Below the pieces are notes generated by a model. The model worked only from the letters and a program-made list of their open reading frames with translations. It ran no database searches and was not told the DNA's origin. Both the position numbers and the translations under genes were made by a program. 64,000 nt of DNA from Melampsora larici-populina 98AG31 (taxonomy: Eukaryota; Basidiomycota; Pucciniomycetes; Pucciniales; Melampsoraceae), in assembly GCF_000204055.1 (NCBI RefSeq), contig NW_006768784.1, positions 249,770 to 313,769 of the forward strand. Direction: 5' to 3'. Every line of letters begins with the position of its first letter. Within the stretch, counting starts at the first letter, position 1. Below are positions 48,219 to 58,972 of this stretch, one piece after another.

Positions 48219-48328
48219 TTAACATAAGGGGTAGGTGATTTTTACACCGACCCATTTACACCGAATCATTCAGTGTAAAAAGGGTCGGTGTAAAAATCAA
48301 AGAATGGGGGGGGTTCTTTGAATTTTAC

Positions 48329-48929
48329 TTAGCTTAACAAAGCCCTCTCTGCGCGGCCGCGTCCGCGCCCTCGCAGAGGGGCTTAGGACTAATCGTCGAT
48401 TTTTGGCTTGAGCACTACACTCCTTAAGTGTCTCTAAGGAGTTTTTCGCATTTTTACGCTTCCCTCACAAACCAACCTCACTTGGCGCTGCTGGGAAAGT
48501 TGTTCATGATCATTTTCTACATGTGTATATCTTGTTATCACGAGAGAAACACTACCTCACCATGCTGTTCTTGAGGGAGTTTTCAAGCCTTATGTCTCAC
48601 TTGTAAAGGGGCATACAGGGTGAATTTGCACCGTACCCGATTTTTGAATCATTTCTACAGGTGTGTTGTAAGAATCATCAACCTCCTTTTTTGGCCACAC
48701 CGTTCACACTGGCCATGATTCTAGACTACAAGATTATGTAGAATTTTTATCAGAACAACTTTCCCTGCGGAGTCAGGTGAAGTTTGTTTGTGAGGGAAGC
48801 GTGAAAATCTGAAAAACACCTTAGAGACACTTAAGGAGTGTAGTGCTCAAGCCAAAAATCGACAATTAGTCCTAAGCCCCTCTGCGAGGGCGCGGACGCG
48901 GCCGCGCAGAGAGGGCTTTGTTAAGCTAA
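48329..48929. mobile_element. Foldback element nested in the Mutator-like element
   Basis: It starts TTAGCTTAACAAAGCC and ends with the inverse. Arms of about 150 bp pair well. They contain a G+C-rich hairpin (GCGGCCGCGTCCGCG) and the string CTTAAGTGTCTCTAAGG. GAATTTTAC flanks both sides (48320-48328 and 48930-48938), a perfect 9-bp duplication as for Mutator-like elements. Length is 601 bp, with no coding potential. Confidence 0.88.
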
Positions 48930-49297
48930 GAATTTTACACTTGTTTTGTTTTTTTTTGTCGGTGTTATCAAATTCCGTGTAAAAAAGACTGTGTAAAAGT
49001 CATGTGCCCGGTCGTGAGTTGTATTTTTACACTGACTATTTTACACATGCTACGGCTGTGTAAGAAAAGTCAGTGTAAATATCTTGGGCCCCGACCCGAG
49101 GTGTATTTTTACACCGAGAAGATTACACCGCGCTACCATGTGTAAGGTCGGGTCGGTGCAAAATTGCAAAATTGCTGAGCTGGCATGCAATTTTACACCG
49201 ATCATTTACACCACATCTTCAACGCAATACCACTTCAGCCATTTGAAAGCCTGATAAACCCCCAGCGCGGATATCAATTGGAGAAGCTCATTATCAG

Positions 49298-50284
49298 TTG
49301 GTAACTCGTGGCTATTGGGGTGGCAATCATTATTGGTGCCAGGTGGTGCGGTCGGTGGAAGGTGTTTTAGATGTCTGGCATTATGATGAGCTTAAAAATG
49401 GGGGCTTTGCCCAGCTCATATCCCGCGAGGTGGACAGCATTGCTGGGTGCATTCCTGACACCAGCTGGACATGTTACACACGGGTTCCTTTTGAAGCAGA
49501 AAGCGCCAAGATCAAGCATGCGATTTTGGAAATGATGAAGAAATTTCCTACCCAGCACTTCAGAATTCCATTCTCTTTGCCTACAAGCACATCACCTTTT
49601 GGAGGTGGCCTTCCCTCACTTGAAGAAACCAAAAAAGGCCCTTCAACTACCTCTATTCTACCCAAAACGGCTTCATTGGAACTTGGTGTTGACGCTGGAG
49701 AAGATGAAGAACATCTTGACATAAATGACGACGTCATCTACGATAATGACGACATCATCTTGACATAAATGACGACGTCATCTACGATAATGGCGACATC
49801 ATCTATGATAATGACAACGTCATCTACGGTAATGAAGCCCCTCTTGATGAACACCATGTCATAGGTACCGAAGAGGCCGACATCAAGCTTGATGAGGACG
49901 CTCTATCACCTTCTGAAGAACTCGAAACCGCTATAAAACCTGTCAACAAATTGAAGATTAAGTTGGCCATACCCAAGAACCCTCTTCCAATGGTCCAAGA
50001 GGATTGTTCACCACCATTTGCCACCGCCGACGTTGAACGACGTAAGTACCCCCTTTCTTAACTATCATTGTGCTTCTCAGACCACTGACTTGTTTGATGG
50101 TGCAGGTACTGGTCCTAAGCGCTCGCGCAAAGCTGCAAACAAATCGGTGGCCTTGCAAACGGACGACAGCTCTGCAGCAGCTAAACAAAAGGCTACAGCT
50201 GATAAGCGCAAAGCCGCAGCTGCAAAGGGGCGCCAGGCTGCAGCGGAGAGCCGCGAGCAGCTTAAGAAGTTGAGGGAGGAGTAA
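49298..50284 (+). pseudogene. UCH-like (cysteine peptidase type) gene inside the Mutator-like element
   Basis: The main frame reads TRGYWGGNHYWCQVVRSVEG, then VWHYDELKNGGFAQLI and SWTCYTRVPFEAESAKIK. The GNHYWCQVV and VWHYDE blocks resemble the active-site His region of ubiquitin-specific peptidases, where a His precedes a YDD/YDE motif. No Cys box is visible here, so this may be a C-terminal part or only a look-alike. An acidic tail follows. A 44-bp tandem duplication at about 49713-49800 shifts the frame, giving TAA at 49766-49768. Beyond it the frame reopens (EAPLDEHHVIGTEEADIKLD), reaches a GTAAGT donor near 50041, and continues after an acceptor near 50105 into a basic, Ala/Lys-rich coiled-coil-like end (KGRQAAAESREQLKKLREE, stop 50282-50284). 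The start codon is not defined; upstream frame is blocked. Confidence 0.55.
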
Positions 50285-50823
50285 TTTTTCTTTTTGAAAA
50301 TCAAACAAATCAAATGAAAAGCCTGTGTGCTTATTGTTCTGTCTGTGTTATGGATGTGTTTACTTCATCTTCCTTCCTGTGTGTTGACTACAAGATGTTT
50401 CTTGTGCGGTTATCTGGCGTTTTCATTTCTCATGTCTGTGTAGGATTTTCGGTGCAAAAATCCATTTAGGCGTGCCTAAATTGGAATTTTGCACGCGGCT
50501 TGCTTACACAGACTTTTCCTGTGTAAAGCTTGGAAGTGCAAATATGTGATTTCGTTGGTCTATATTGAATTTTACGCAGACTTTTTTTACACCAAATCAT
50601 TTGGTGTAAAAGTTCCAATGCAAAATTCAATCTCGCGACCGGCGACAAGATTTTTACACAGCTTTTTTTACACAGAATTTAATAACACCGACAAAAAAAA
50701 ATCAAAAAAAGTGTAAAAATTAAAGAACCCCCCCTTTCTTTGAATTTTACACCGACCCATGTTTACACATGTAGATTCGGTGTAAATGGGTCGGTGTAAA
50801 ATTCCCCCTCCCCTTAACATAAG

Positions 50824-50868
50824 CCCCTCTTCCGACGCGGCCACGTCCGCTCTCGAAGAGGGGCTTAG
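50824..50868. repeat. Hairpin end of a foldback element split by the Mutator-like element
   Basis: CCCCTCTTCCGACGCGGCC pairs with CGAAGAGGGGCTTA across a short loop. This mirrors the subterminal hairpin of the foldback element at 48329. With CTAAGC at 48214-48219 on the far side, the pre-insertion site would read like the end of such an element. The Mutator-like element therefore probably landed inside it. Confidence 0.5.
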
Positions 50869-52038
50869 GGTATAGACCCCGAGCTTGGCCTGAGACCAGC
50901 AGGAATTTCAAGCACTTTTGCTTGAAATCCATTTATGAGGGCTCTAAACATCGTAAAAGCATGTAAAAAATTCAGGAGTGCTTCTTTGATGTGTTCTGCT
51001 TCACTTCATACACTACGGGTCAACAGTTGACAGGTCGCGATATTGCTTTGTTATCCTCCCCAACGACATTGTGCCGGTGACTGCAAGATATCCTCGCCAT
51101 GTCTTTTGGGTCCTGGCCTATCCCGGCTGTCAACAATTTGAGTCCGTTTGACACCCATCAAGGAAACCTGGTACATGTCCCACAGCGTGCTCAGGCCTTT
51201 GTTGTAGAGCTATGGGGTTACACGACTGCACCACAGAGTGTCACGTGTGTGTTATGTTGTACAGCTTCTCTTGTAGTGGAGTCTCTCCTCCTCGGCGGAA
51301 GCCTTCCACATGACTTACCATTGTGGAGGCCAATTCCTTGGAGAGAGCACTGACATGATTACCGTACTATTTGTTATAGGTTATGAGCAGCGCTTAGTAC
51401 GTTTTTCTCAATCATCTCGCAAAGCTTGTAGAGTAAGTCTGAACTGCCATTCAGCTTCCGGTCATATGTCATTAGCTTGTACTCCACCGAAGAAATCGAA
51501 TTCCACAAGGGAAACCAGATTGCAATCTCGATCACGCTTACCATTGTCTCGTCCTCCGTCGCGCGCAGGCTCCGCCTCAGGCAAAGAGCAAACTTTGAAC
51601 TATTTGAATGGATCCAATCCAATTCAAACAGTTCTCCCAGCATTCACAGGACCTAAACCAACAATATTGCGCTGATGTCCTTGATTTCATTGCGGCGATA
51701 TCGTATGTGAGGATAATAAACCAAGATTGGCCCGATATCGTGGCGATATTGCGAGACACAATATTGCCGCGATGTCTTGATTGGGCCGTAGTGTACTGTT
51801 TTCAGCATGTCACCACTTGCAGATTGTGGAGAAATTGGATTCCAGTATCCAGAGAGTTCAAAGGGTTCAGCGCGCGTGCAGGCCCGGAAATTGATTTGGG
51901 AGTTTTGGCCAAATATTTTGTTTTGGACCAAAGTCCAATTGTAGCTTACGTGCGGCTATCTGCGGGAAGCACTTCCAATTGTTGCACCCCCGCTCATGCA
52001 CAACATGGTTGAACACCACCACCTAATTAGCTGTTGAC
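50869..52038. other. Non-coding stretch with a small palindrome
   Basis: No gene is supported. At about 51728-51786, GGCCCGATATCGTGGCGATA faces TATTGCCGCGATGTCTTGAT-GGGCC, an imperfect hairpin with a CGAGACA loop. The open frames near 51099 and 51608 lack motifs. Confidence 0.4.
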
Positions 52039-54307
52039 ATGCATCTTCAAAGTTCAGCAAGAGAAGCAGCGACCACGAAATCACCTGAAGACATCTCTAA
52101 TGAATCAAGTAGTTCTCCGCAAGCAATTGAATTTGAGACAGGTCGACCTCTGATCGAAGAAAACCACCAAAAAGGCTCACCTGAAGCCCAATTCAAGAAT
52201 CTTCAGGCCATGTTCCATACCAAATACGGTTTTGAGTCTTGAGAAAAACAGATACGATCCATCCAAAGCCTGATGAACAACAAGACAACATTCCTTCTTG
52301 CCGGAACCGGATTCAGGAAGTCTTGCGTAGCCAAGATGTTTCTTATGCTTTTTCCTGTGGACTTGGGAGCCTTCGTCCTAGTCTTGAATCCCACAGACAC
52401 GTGGGGTGACAATCAGGTACGTTTTTGTGCTTGATTGAGCGTCATCAAGGTTGGTTTGACTGACAATCCTTTGTGATTTTGCTTAGGTGAAGGAAAAGAT
52501 GAATGCAGGCTTTTCAGCCGTGAATCTGAACTGTAATAATTTTACGGACGAGGTAATACGCAACCTTGAGCGCGGTGCCTACCGTTTTGGGTATGTGGTG
52601 AGTTATGGCTGCTGCTGTACGTTGACTTTCTGCAGCCAACCTTTTGCTACATTTCTAGTCACCCAAAATCTTTTTAAACAACCCTTGATTTACAAGCATC
52701 CATTTCTCAAAGAATTTTCAAGAAAAATTGGTCCTAAAGGTGGTTGACAAGGCCCATCTCAATTACTACTGGGGTCTTGCAAAAAGCAATAAACACAAGA
52801 TAGGGATTTCTATAACTGGGCCTCAAGACAGATCGTCTTTCCGACCTTTGTATGGCGATCTCATTAAAAGGTTTTTGGCTACCAAGCGAGTACCGATTCT
52901 ATTGATGTCAGCTACCTGCCCACCAAAGGCGATGAATGTGATTTTTGAAAATCTCCAATTACGCCAGAGTGATGTCAACATTCACAAAGCCGAGCTAACG
53001 TGCCCGGAAATTCGCTGGATTCATCTGAGAGTCCCTACAGGAATCTCCTTAGTTGGATAACCTCCCATTTTTTTTGGTCCCAAAGCAAACATACCCATCA
53101 ACTCTATCCCACCGACTCTAGTTTATTGCCACACCCAGGATGACACCCTCGCCACAATGCAAGCTATAAACCTTGGCCGCGAAAATCCTACGGACTTGAG
53201 CTGTGGATTCAGTACCTGCGTGCGAAGATATCACACTACCACTGCAGCCAACAATAAGTTACAGCGGGTAAAAGACTTTTCCAAAGGCAAATTCCCTATC
53301 ATGACTTGTACCACCGCCCTTGGAATGGGTCAAAACTGAACTAGTACGACGGGTCCTTGTTTTGGGACGCACCAGCCCATCCAATACAATTCAAATGGTA
53401 GGCCGCGCTGGGCGTGATGGCCAAATGGGTGTTGGGTTTTTATTAGTAGAGGCTAAACGACCCGGTGGTAAAGACTTGGTGGCAGATTTCACCAATCCCA
53501 CTGATCAATCTGACAACAATCGCATGGATGCTTTGGCAATTACTCCTGTCTGCTTGCAAGTCGCATTTGCCATTGATATGAAGTAAGTGGAATCACCTCA
53601 TTTCCTGAATCCTGTGTGCTGACCATTTTTCCTTCAGAAAAGGATACATACTGATTTATTTAGACGACCAGGTCTATGTTGATGAGCTACTGCGACAGCA
53701 GCTTGCTGGAATTCCTAAATGCTGTTGCTCAAATTGCAACTTGAATTCAGCACTCGGTTTTTCTCATGCACAGCTTGAGATCTCAACATCAACATTTGAT
53801 TCTTGGATTGAAAAAGATTATACTCTGCCAAACGATACGTTGAATCTTTTCAACCAAACTATATTGGCTCTATCTGATGAGCCACTCAAGACTCTGGAAG
53901 TCTCTGAAGGAGACCCGATTTGTCAAGAAATCCGATACATCAGGCTGTATCTCTGGCTTAGAAAGGCTTTCAACAATATTTTTGAATCTTATTATCCCAA
54001 TTGTGAATTGTCTTATTTCACACCGGAAGTGCTTTTCTCAAGTGAACTCGCTTGGAAGATATGTAAGAATCTGGTTGGTCTTACCAATGGCCTACCATTG
54101 GATGCAATCTATGGAGGTGAACCACTTCCCAACACATATCTCAGGCTCACCGAAGTAATGAACACTTGGCGCAAGAGCAGAAACGTTTGGGCCGTTTTGG
54201 ATCCCACTGAAGAAGAGTTGGAGTATCATAAAAAGGCATCTCAAGATCACATTGATTTTACTAGTCAAAAAGGCAACTCTTGCAGGCGTGTATTAACATC
54301 ATCCTAG
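52039..54307 (+). pseudogene. RecQ-type DNA helicase, decayed
   Basis: A 3'-5' helicase of the RecQ group is recognisable by motif order. Walker A is LLAGTGFRKS (near 52290), where the expected GKS Gly is Arg. The DEAH box appears as VVDKAH (52741). Motif III is LMSATCPPKAM (52905). The second helicase lobe includes VYCHTQDD, then TCTTALGMG, then QMVGRAGRDGQMGVG (53397). A Cys-rich segment, CCCSNCNLNS (53720), resembles the RecQ zinc-binding region. The last exon, to 54307, is open with ordinary composition. Stops occur near 52242, 52748, 53060 and 53337, and a frame change follows GMGQN. Loss of Walker A and of the acidic DEAH residue says it is inactive. RecQ-like genes are often multicopy in rust and other fungal genomes. 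Confidence 0.75.
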
Positions 54308-54990
54308 TTTTTTATTACAACTATCCTGAAACAATGGTGTCTTCACCTTTTTCGTGTGCTTTATGTCCCCAGCAGTATCAAGATGTTTTTTGAAGAACAT
54401 CAACCTCAAGATTATGTGCCAACTTGTGTCTTCCAACTTCCAAAACATCAAGGAGCATCTTGTCGCCCTGCATATGCTGGGAATCCATTTCACCCAAGTA
54501 GTCTTGAGCTGTCCGCTGGAATTGCGCCATGGTTGCTTCATTGATCTTGTGATCATGTTTCTGATGTATTGGTTGTAGTCCTGATTGAATTTTCAGTTGT
54601 TGAATTAGCTTGCGCAGCTGAAAGGTTTTAGGTTGAATTAGCAATTTCAATATCTGGTCCTTCCCCTTGAAAAAAATTGAAAGATATTAATAATCATGAA
54701 TCAAAAATATTTGACATCCAATCAGTTTGTGTAAACAGACTTACCGCACAATTGTAAAAGAACTTCAACCAGTAATTCATAGTTTCTAAGAAGAAGTCTG
54801 TAGCTACAAAATGACCCAGGCCGTCCCTGGTTAGAATAAGCATGCAGTGCTTGATTAAAGTTGCTAAAGGTTTTGGCAGATCCTGCTCCACTAAGTTGAT
54901 GAATCGAGTGATATGTCGAGCACAGTGAGGGAGGCCTTTCAGACCACGAGCCATGAGAGACCATAATCTCCACATGGAAATACATTGTCC
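54308..54990 (-). pseudogene. Fragment of a large repetitive-family gene (DUF6589-like?)
   Basis: Exon 1 (about 54745-54975, minus) reads MWRLWSLMARGLKGLPHCAR, then FINLVEQDLPKPLATLIKHC and GLGHFVATDFFLETMNYWLKFF, ending at a GTAAGT donor. Exon 2 begins after a TTTTTTTCAAG acceptor near 54668 and reads KDQILKLLIQPKTFQLRKLI and DYLGEMDSQHMQGDKMLLDV. The HFVATDFFLETMNYWLK block recalls a basidiomycete family of large proteins (I think DUF6589, from memory, unsure). The 5' part is missing: the Harbinger element starts at 55006 directly upstream. Confidence 0.45.
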
Positions 54991-55428
54991 AATATCACCA
55001 CATTAGGGCGGTTCAAGAAGAGAACTGCGAACCCACGTGACGCAAAGTCCCGATCCACAATTTTAAGGACGCCCAGTCCTTAAAATCCCGGTTCGCACAA
55101 TCACAAACACCGTAAATTAAAGTTTTAAGTCTCTCCAAATTCAGGTCCAACGCATCTCACCTGTCGTCTTTTGCTTTTTTTTTTGCTTAGTTCCTGTTTT
55201 TTTTGGATCATCTTGTCCTAGCCAGACAAGAAATAGGGGGTCTTCTCTGTGTGTTATGTGTTAGATTTTCTTGGTGGCGTCCTTCTATCATCTTCTTTTG
55301 TCAGTTTCTCAAAATCGAAAGCCCCACTTTTGCACGTCACATTTGATTCAAGACAAACCTATATCAAAGCACTCATCCTCCTATATCTATCAACTATTCA
55401 CCGTGAACGATTTAATACCTCATAACAT

Positions 55429-56297
55429 GCCTCGGGTGTCCGATCGAGTGCTGGTAATCCGCGATCTCACCAACCTGTGTGTCGTGGCACACATCGAGGG
55501 CAACATACGAATTCCTGGTGACGCCCCCGATGTCAGCAACCCAACTGATGGTGAGCTTGTCTTCAACTCAGATCCTGACATGGCCAACTTGTACGATCTC
55601 ATCTTTGATGAAGAAGATCTTTGGGGTGAGCTACTTGCCCACGTAATCTCAAGAAGGTACCTTCACGATCGCACACGGGACCCATTCCCAAAATCATTCA
55701 ACTTGCGAGACATGCTACGAGCTTGTCGAACAGACTTTTGCCAGGCCATGCGGACTACCCCTGAGGGGTTCTATGCCCTGCTTCAAATGATTGAATCACA
55801 TTCAATCTTTGTCTAGTCAGGGAACCATTCTCAGCCACCAGTTGACAAACAATTAGCGATAACGTTGGAGTGTCTTGGAAGCAATGGAAACACGGCATCG
55901 GTTGGCAGGTTTTCCAGAAACTACAAGGTTGGCCGTGGTACTGTGATCAACTGCTCTCAACGTGTGATATCAGCTATATTGGATGTAGGAGCCCACTACC
56001 TTACATGGCCCAATCCCGATAGGCGCAAGGCTATCTCAAAGGTCCTTTTGCGGGACGGATTCCCAGGTTGTGTTGGATTTGTCAACGGAACAACCATCCC
56101 CCTTTTCCAACGACCCAGTCGAGATGGGGATGTATTCTTTGACCGGAAGCATCGTTATTCAATCAACGTCCAGGTTTTTTGTGACTGCGACCGGAGGATC
56201 ATCTACGCTTACGCTGGTTGGCCGGGGTCGTGCTGCGATAGCACGGTGTATTCAAAAACGGACATAGCCAATCACCCTTTGAGATTCTTTGACCAAG
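55429..56297 (+). pseudogene. Harbinger transposase, 5' exon
   Basis: The start MPRVSDRVLVIRD is at about 55429. The frame runs to a TAG near 55814, then reopens (PPVDKQLAITLECLGSNGN) and continues to 56297. Family blocks are GRGTVINCSQRVISAIL, then GFPGCVGFVNGTTIPLFQRP, DVFFDRKHRYSINVQVFCD and WPGSCCDSTVYSKT. In HARBI1-type transposases the first catalytic Asp lies in a GxIDGTHI-like motif; here it is Asn (GFVNGTT). The second Asp (CCDSTVY) is present. The exon ends RFFDQ-G at a GTTTGC donor. With a stop and a missing catalytic Asp this copy cannot work by itself. Confidence 0.8.
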
Positions 56298-56369
56298 GTT
56301 TGCACTTGATCTACGAATCTCTCATTCCATTACAATTTTTTAACTTTATATTTATTTCATAGAAAGGTC

Positions 56370-56948
56370 ACTAAGTTCTTTCCCTTGCCTAGCTGGGGCT
56401 AGGTGAGGGAAAGTCGTTTGCAGGAGTTAAGCCTCCGCTATCAAGGATAGTTCCTTTACTTGGAGCTCTCCCGTCAGCGGGACTTGGTATGGGGGAGGCT
56501 CTCAAAAGGTGACTCTCTCGTGGAGACTTCTATGTAGGTTGGACCTCCACTCCGGGAGGGGAGGTCTACTCTGGTAGTTTGTTGGCTGGAGAGTAGGGAA
56601 AGTCTGTCTCCCCGTTTCTCTGGTCTGGTGTCAGGCCTGAGCCTAGCGGGCTTTCCCCTCTCCTGGTGCCAGACATGTTCTCTGCAGCGGTGTGACCAAG
56701 AATATTAGGAGTGAACCTGTTTGGTATCTGTGCGACACAACTGAATTTGCGCACGAGCAAAGCTACTTAGAACAGTGGATTCCACTCCTTAAGGCGGTGT
56801 CAAGAAAAAGGACGTAGTAAGAGGAGCAAATTCGTGTAGGAAAGATAAGATAAAGACCAAAATTGAAAGAAAGAGGCAAGCGCACATCAAACGGGCGCAG
56901 ATGAAAAAAGGTTAAAAAGAAAGACTGCCGGGTAGTGTGATAATATTA
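56370..56948. other. Left non-coding end of the DIRS-type element (approximate)
   Basis: This stretch lies between the Harbinger intron start and the end of the recombinase frame. It is richer in G+C than its flanks and has short hairpins, for example CTAGCTGGGGCTAG and CTCCACTCCGGGAGGGGAGG. It should hold the terminal and split repeats of the retroelement. I could not match it with certainty to the right end near 63.3-63.7 kb. Confidence 0.35.
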
Positions 56949-58523
56949 CTAGGTCGTTCTGCAAGTCTGGATTGTATTCTCCTTTATCCAGGAAGCCGGG
57001 GGGTTGCTGAGCAGAGGATTTTGTACCCATGTGTTGGTGGACAGGTCATGAGACACTTTGAAGCATGGTAAATTGTCTTCCGATATGTCTAAGGCCCGAC
57101 GTGCCGACTTCCAATCTTGTTTGTTCCAATTTTGCTGGTACAGCTCATGGCAGTAATGCACCAACCCGGCCTGGAAAAACCGGGTTGGCCCCGGGACCGG
57201 GACCGGGTCAAGCGGCTCTCGGCGCGGCTTTAAGGAAGATTGGGCTGACCCGGTCCGGCCCGTTGATAGGAAAACAGGCAAGTTTTGGTGAAATGATCTG
57301 CAATTTCCACAGAAAATGATATCATTTCTTCATTTAGTCAAATTATTGTTCACTATTGGTGCCATACTAGGCTTTTACAAGGGTATCTGAAGCCCAATTC
57401 AGGATTTGAGCCTGCCCGGCGTCAATTTTGTGAGTTATTTGTTCCTTTCAAAGCGCACATTGAGTTTGAGCTACCGGACCGGGTCGACCCGGTTTGAAGC
57501 TGGCTTGGTCCCGGGCGAGCTGAGATTCTCCGGGTCAGGGCCGGGTCAATGCATTACATGGCAGGAAGACTTCCATCTACCCAAGCTTTTAATGGACTCT
57601 GTCGGCACCCCCGCCTTTGTCAGGAGTGTTGCTCCGCCAATTCGAAACAAGTGACCGGTCATCTTGGATTTTGGTCCCCATGCCTTTGTCATTGCGTCGA
57701 GCATTTGTTTACAAGTGATTCCAGCTACCCCGCCTGGTCCTCTTTCGAGGAACAATTGTTGGGCACTTTCCCAGAGAAATGAGTCCGTTAGACGTTGTAG
57801 GGCCGCGACTGGGCACAGGACCCCTCGAGTCTCTCGGAGTACTAGTTGTTGTAACTCCCCAGGGTTGGCGGTCTTTGCCTCTCGCAGGACAATCACTGCT
57901 ATCTTGACCCCTTTTGATATGTGAAAGGAGATGTTGCATCTGAGAATCGCTGTGAGGTCCTTTCTGTCGTAAGAGGCGTCTTTGCATACCAACTCGCCTA
58001 AACGCGCTAGTCCCCAGTACGCTGTGAGAGCCAGCGCCGATAAACCCTCTGGATCAGCCTCGTTCTCTGCTATACTACCCATCAAGATCACCAGTGCTTT
58101 CGGAGTTACTGGTTCTCTGTCTAGCTTGTTGAAGGGGGTTCTAGCTTCGAGTCTTTCTGATGCGCGGAGAATGGCCTTCAGTCTAGTGAGTTGGATGTCG
58201 GGGAAATAGAACCCGTGGAAAGCGTGCCACGTTTGCAGAGCTGTGAGGTATCTCCGAATGGTTGTTACCCGAATCAGTTTGTTGGTGTTCTTTTTCTCCC
58301 AGTTCTCCCCTGCCCAGACTATGAAGCGTTAGACTACTGTATCTGATGCTGGGAAAGTTATCAGATTCCTTTCTTTCGTGAAGATCTTGAACTTCTTGAT
58401 TCCTGATGCATATGACTCGAGTGTTGACCGGTTCCACGCGGCTCTCAACATGTGGCGTTGTGCTGTGTTCAGCCTTAACGGGACGTTGTCATCTATCCGA
58501 ATAAAGGATGAGATGTCTTTCAT
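56949..58523 (-). pseudogene. Tyrosine recombinase of a DIRS-type retroelement, interrupted by a MITE
   Basis: Integrates the element as circular DNA by strand exchange (family role). The N-terminal core-binding part has LRAAWNRSTLESYASGIKKF. An in-frame TAA follows at 58329-58331, after which the same frame continues (RFIVWAGENW, then YLTALQTWHAFHGF). The catalytic part shows YWGLARLGEL (first Arg), GHLFRIGGATLL (His-x-x-Arg) and SIKSLGRWKSS. The frame is then cut by a 403-bp element at 57154-57556. Past it, HELYQQNWNKQDWKSARR supplies a likely catalytic Tyr, and the protein ends QTCRTT-stop at 56949. Two independent breaks mean this copy is dead. Confidence 0.8.
57154..57556. mobile_element. 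403-bp MITE with 8-bp target duplication
   Basis: It starts TAATGCACCAACCCGGCC and ends GGCCGGGTCAATGCATTA, arms of 18 bp with three mismatches. CATGGCAG lies on both sides (57146-57153 and 57557-57564), perfect. An 8-bp duplication suggests a hAT-related element. It is unusually rich in CCGGG and GACCCGG motifs compared with its surroundings. It sits inside the recombinase gene. Confidence 0.88.
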
Positions 58524-58972
58524 TTCGGGTTGATCAGCTGTGCAACATGTTCACCATCATCTTGTCAGTCTTTGCTTTCTCTCTTTTTGTTAGATGATTT
58601 CGTTACTGACTTCTCTTGGTGCTACGACTGCTCCTAGCTATATCTGGTATGGTTCACGGAAGGAGAGTTGTCTGCTAAGGTAATGTTTTTGGTCCTCAAC
58701 GTGAAGGTTCTAATTTTTAAGGACCTGTACAATATAAGCAAAAAAGGGTTGAAACGATAACTTGAAGGGATAATCTATTTGAAAGGGGTAGATGATATGA
58801 AGGAACAAGATGGACAGTGTGGAACCTGGCGTTGGAAAACTTGAGCGGGCGATGGGGGTATCATTTGTGCTTGAGCTTCCACTTGTGCGTGAGAATCTCT
58901 TTTTGGTCTATCTTCTCGAGCTTCCCATTTCAGTAAGATACCTGTCCGAGAGAAGCGTTAATTGTGAACTTG
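58524..58972. other. Spacer between recombinase and reverse transcriptase
   Basis: No gene is supported on either strand. It separates two minus-strand genes of one retroelement. Confidence 0.4.

Larger units (their letters stand above)
48229..50813. mobile_element. Mutator-like element carrying a non-transposase gene
   Basis: The sequence TTAACATAAG lies on both sides (48219-48228 and 50814-50823), a perfect 10-bp target duplication typical of Mutator-like elements. The ends are inverted repeats (TTTACACCGACCC near the left, GGGTCGGTGTAAA near the right). Long subterminal zones (48238-49215 and 50440-50800) are packed with TTTACACCGA and TCGGTGTAAA motifs. No transposase is present. The interior encodes a UCH-like gene, so it resembles a gene-carrying non-autonomous element. 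A foldback element is nested at 48329-48929. Confidence 0.85.

Noticed and set aside
49715..49835. Short-unit repeat considered as a CRISPR or minisatellite array
   Set aside because: It is a degenerate Asp-rich coding repeat with one 44-bp duplication, in a eukaryotic transposon. There are no uniform spacers.
51720..51790. tRNA or structured RNA candidate at a palindrome
   Set aside because: Only one stem is seen, with no cloverleaf arms or B-box (GGTTCGANNC).
57546..57987. Plus-strand open frames rich in Pro, Ser and Arg
   Set aside because: Antisense shadows of the tyrosine recombinase.
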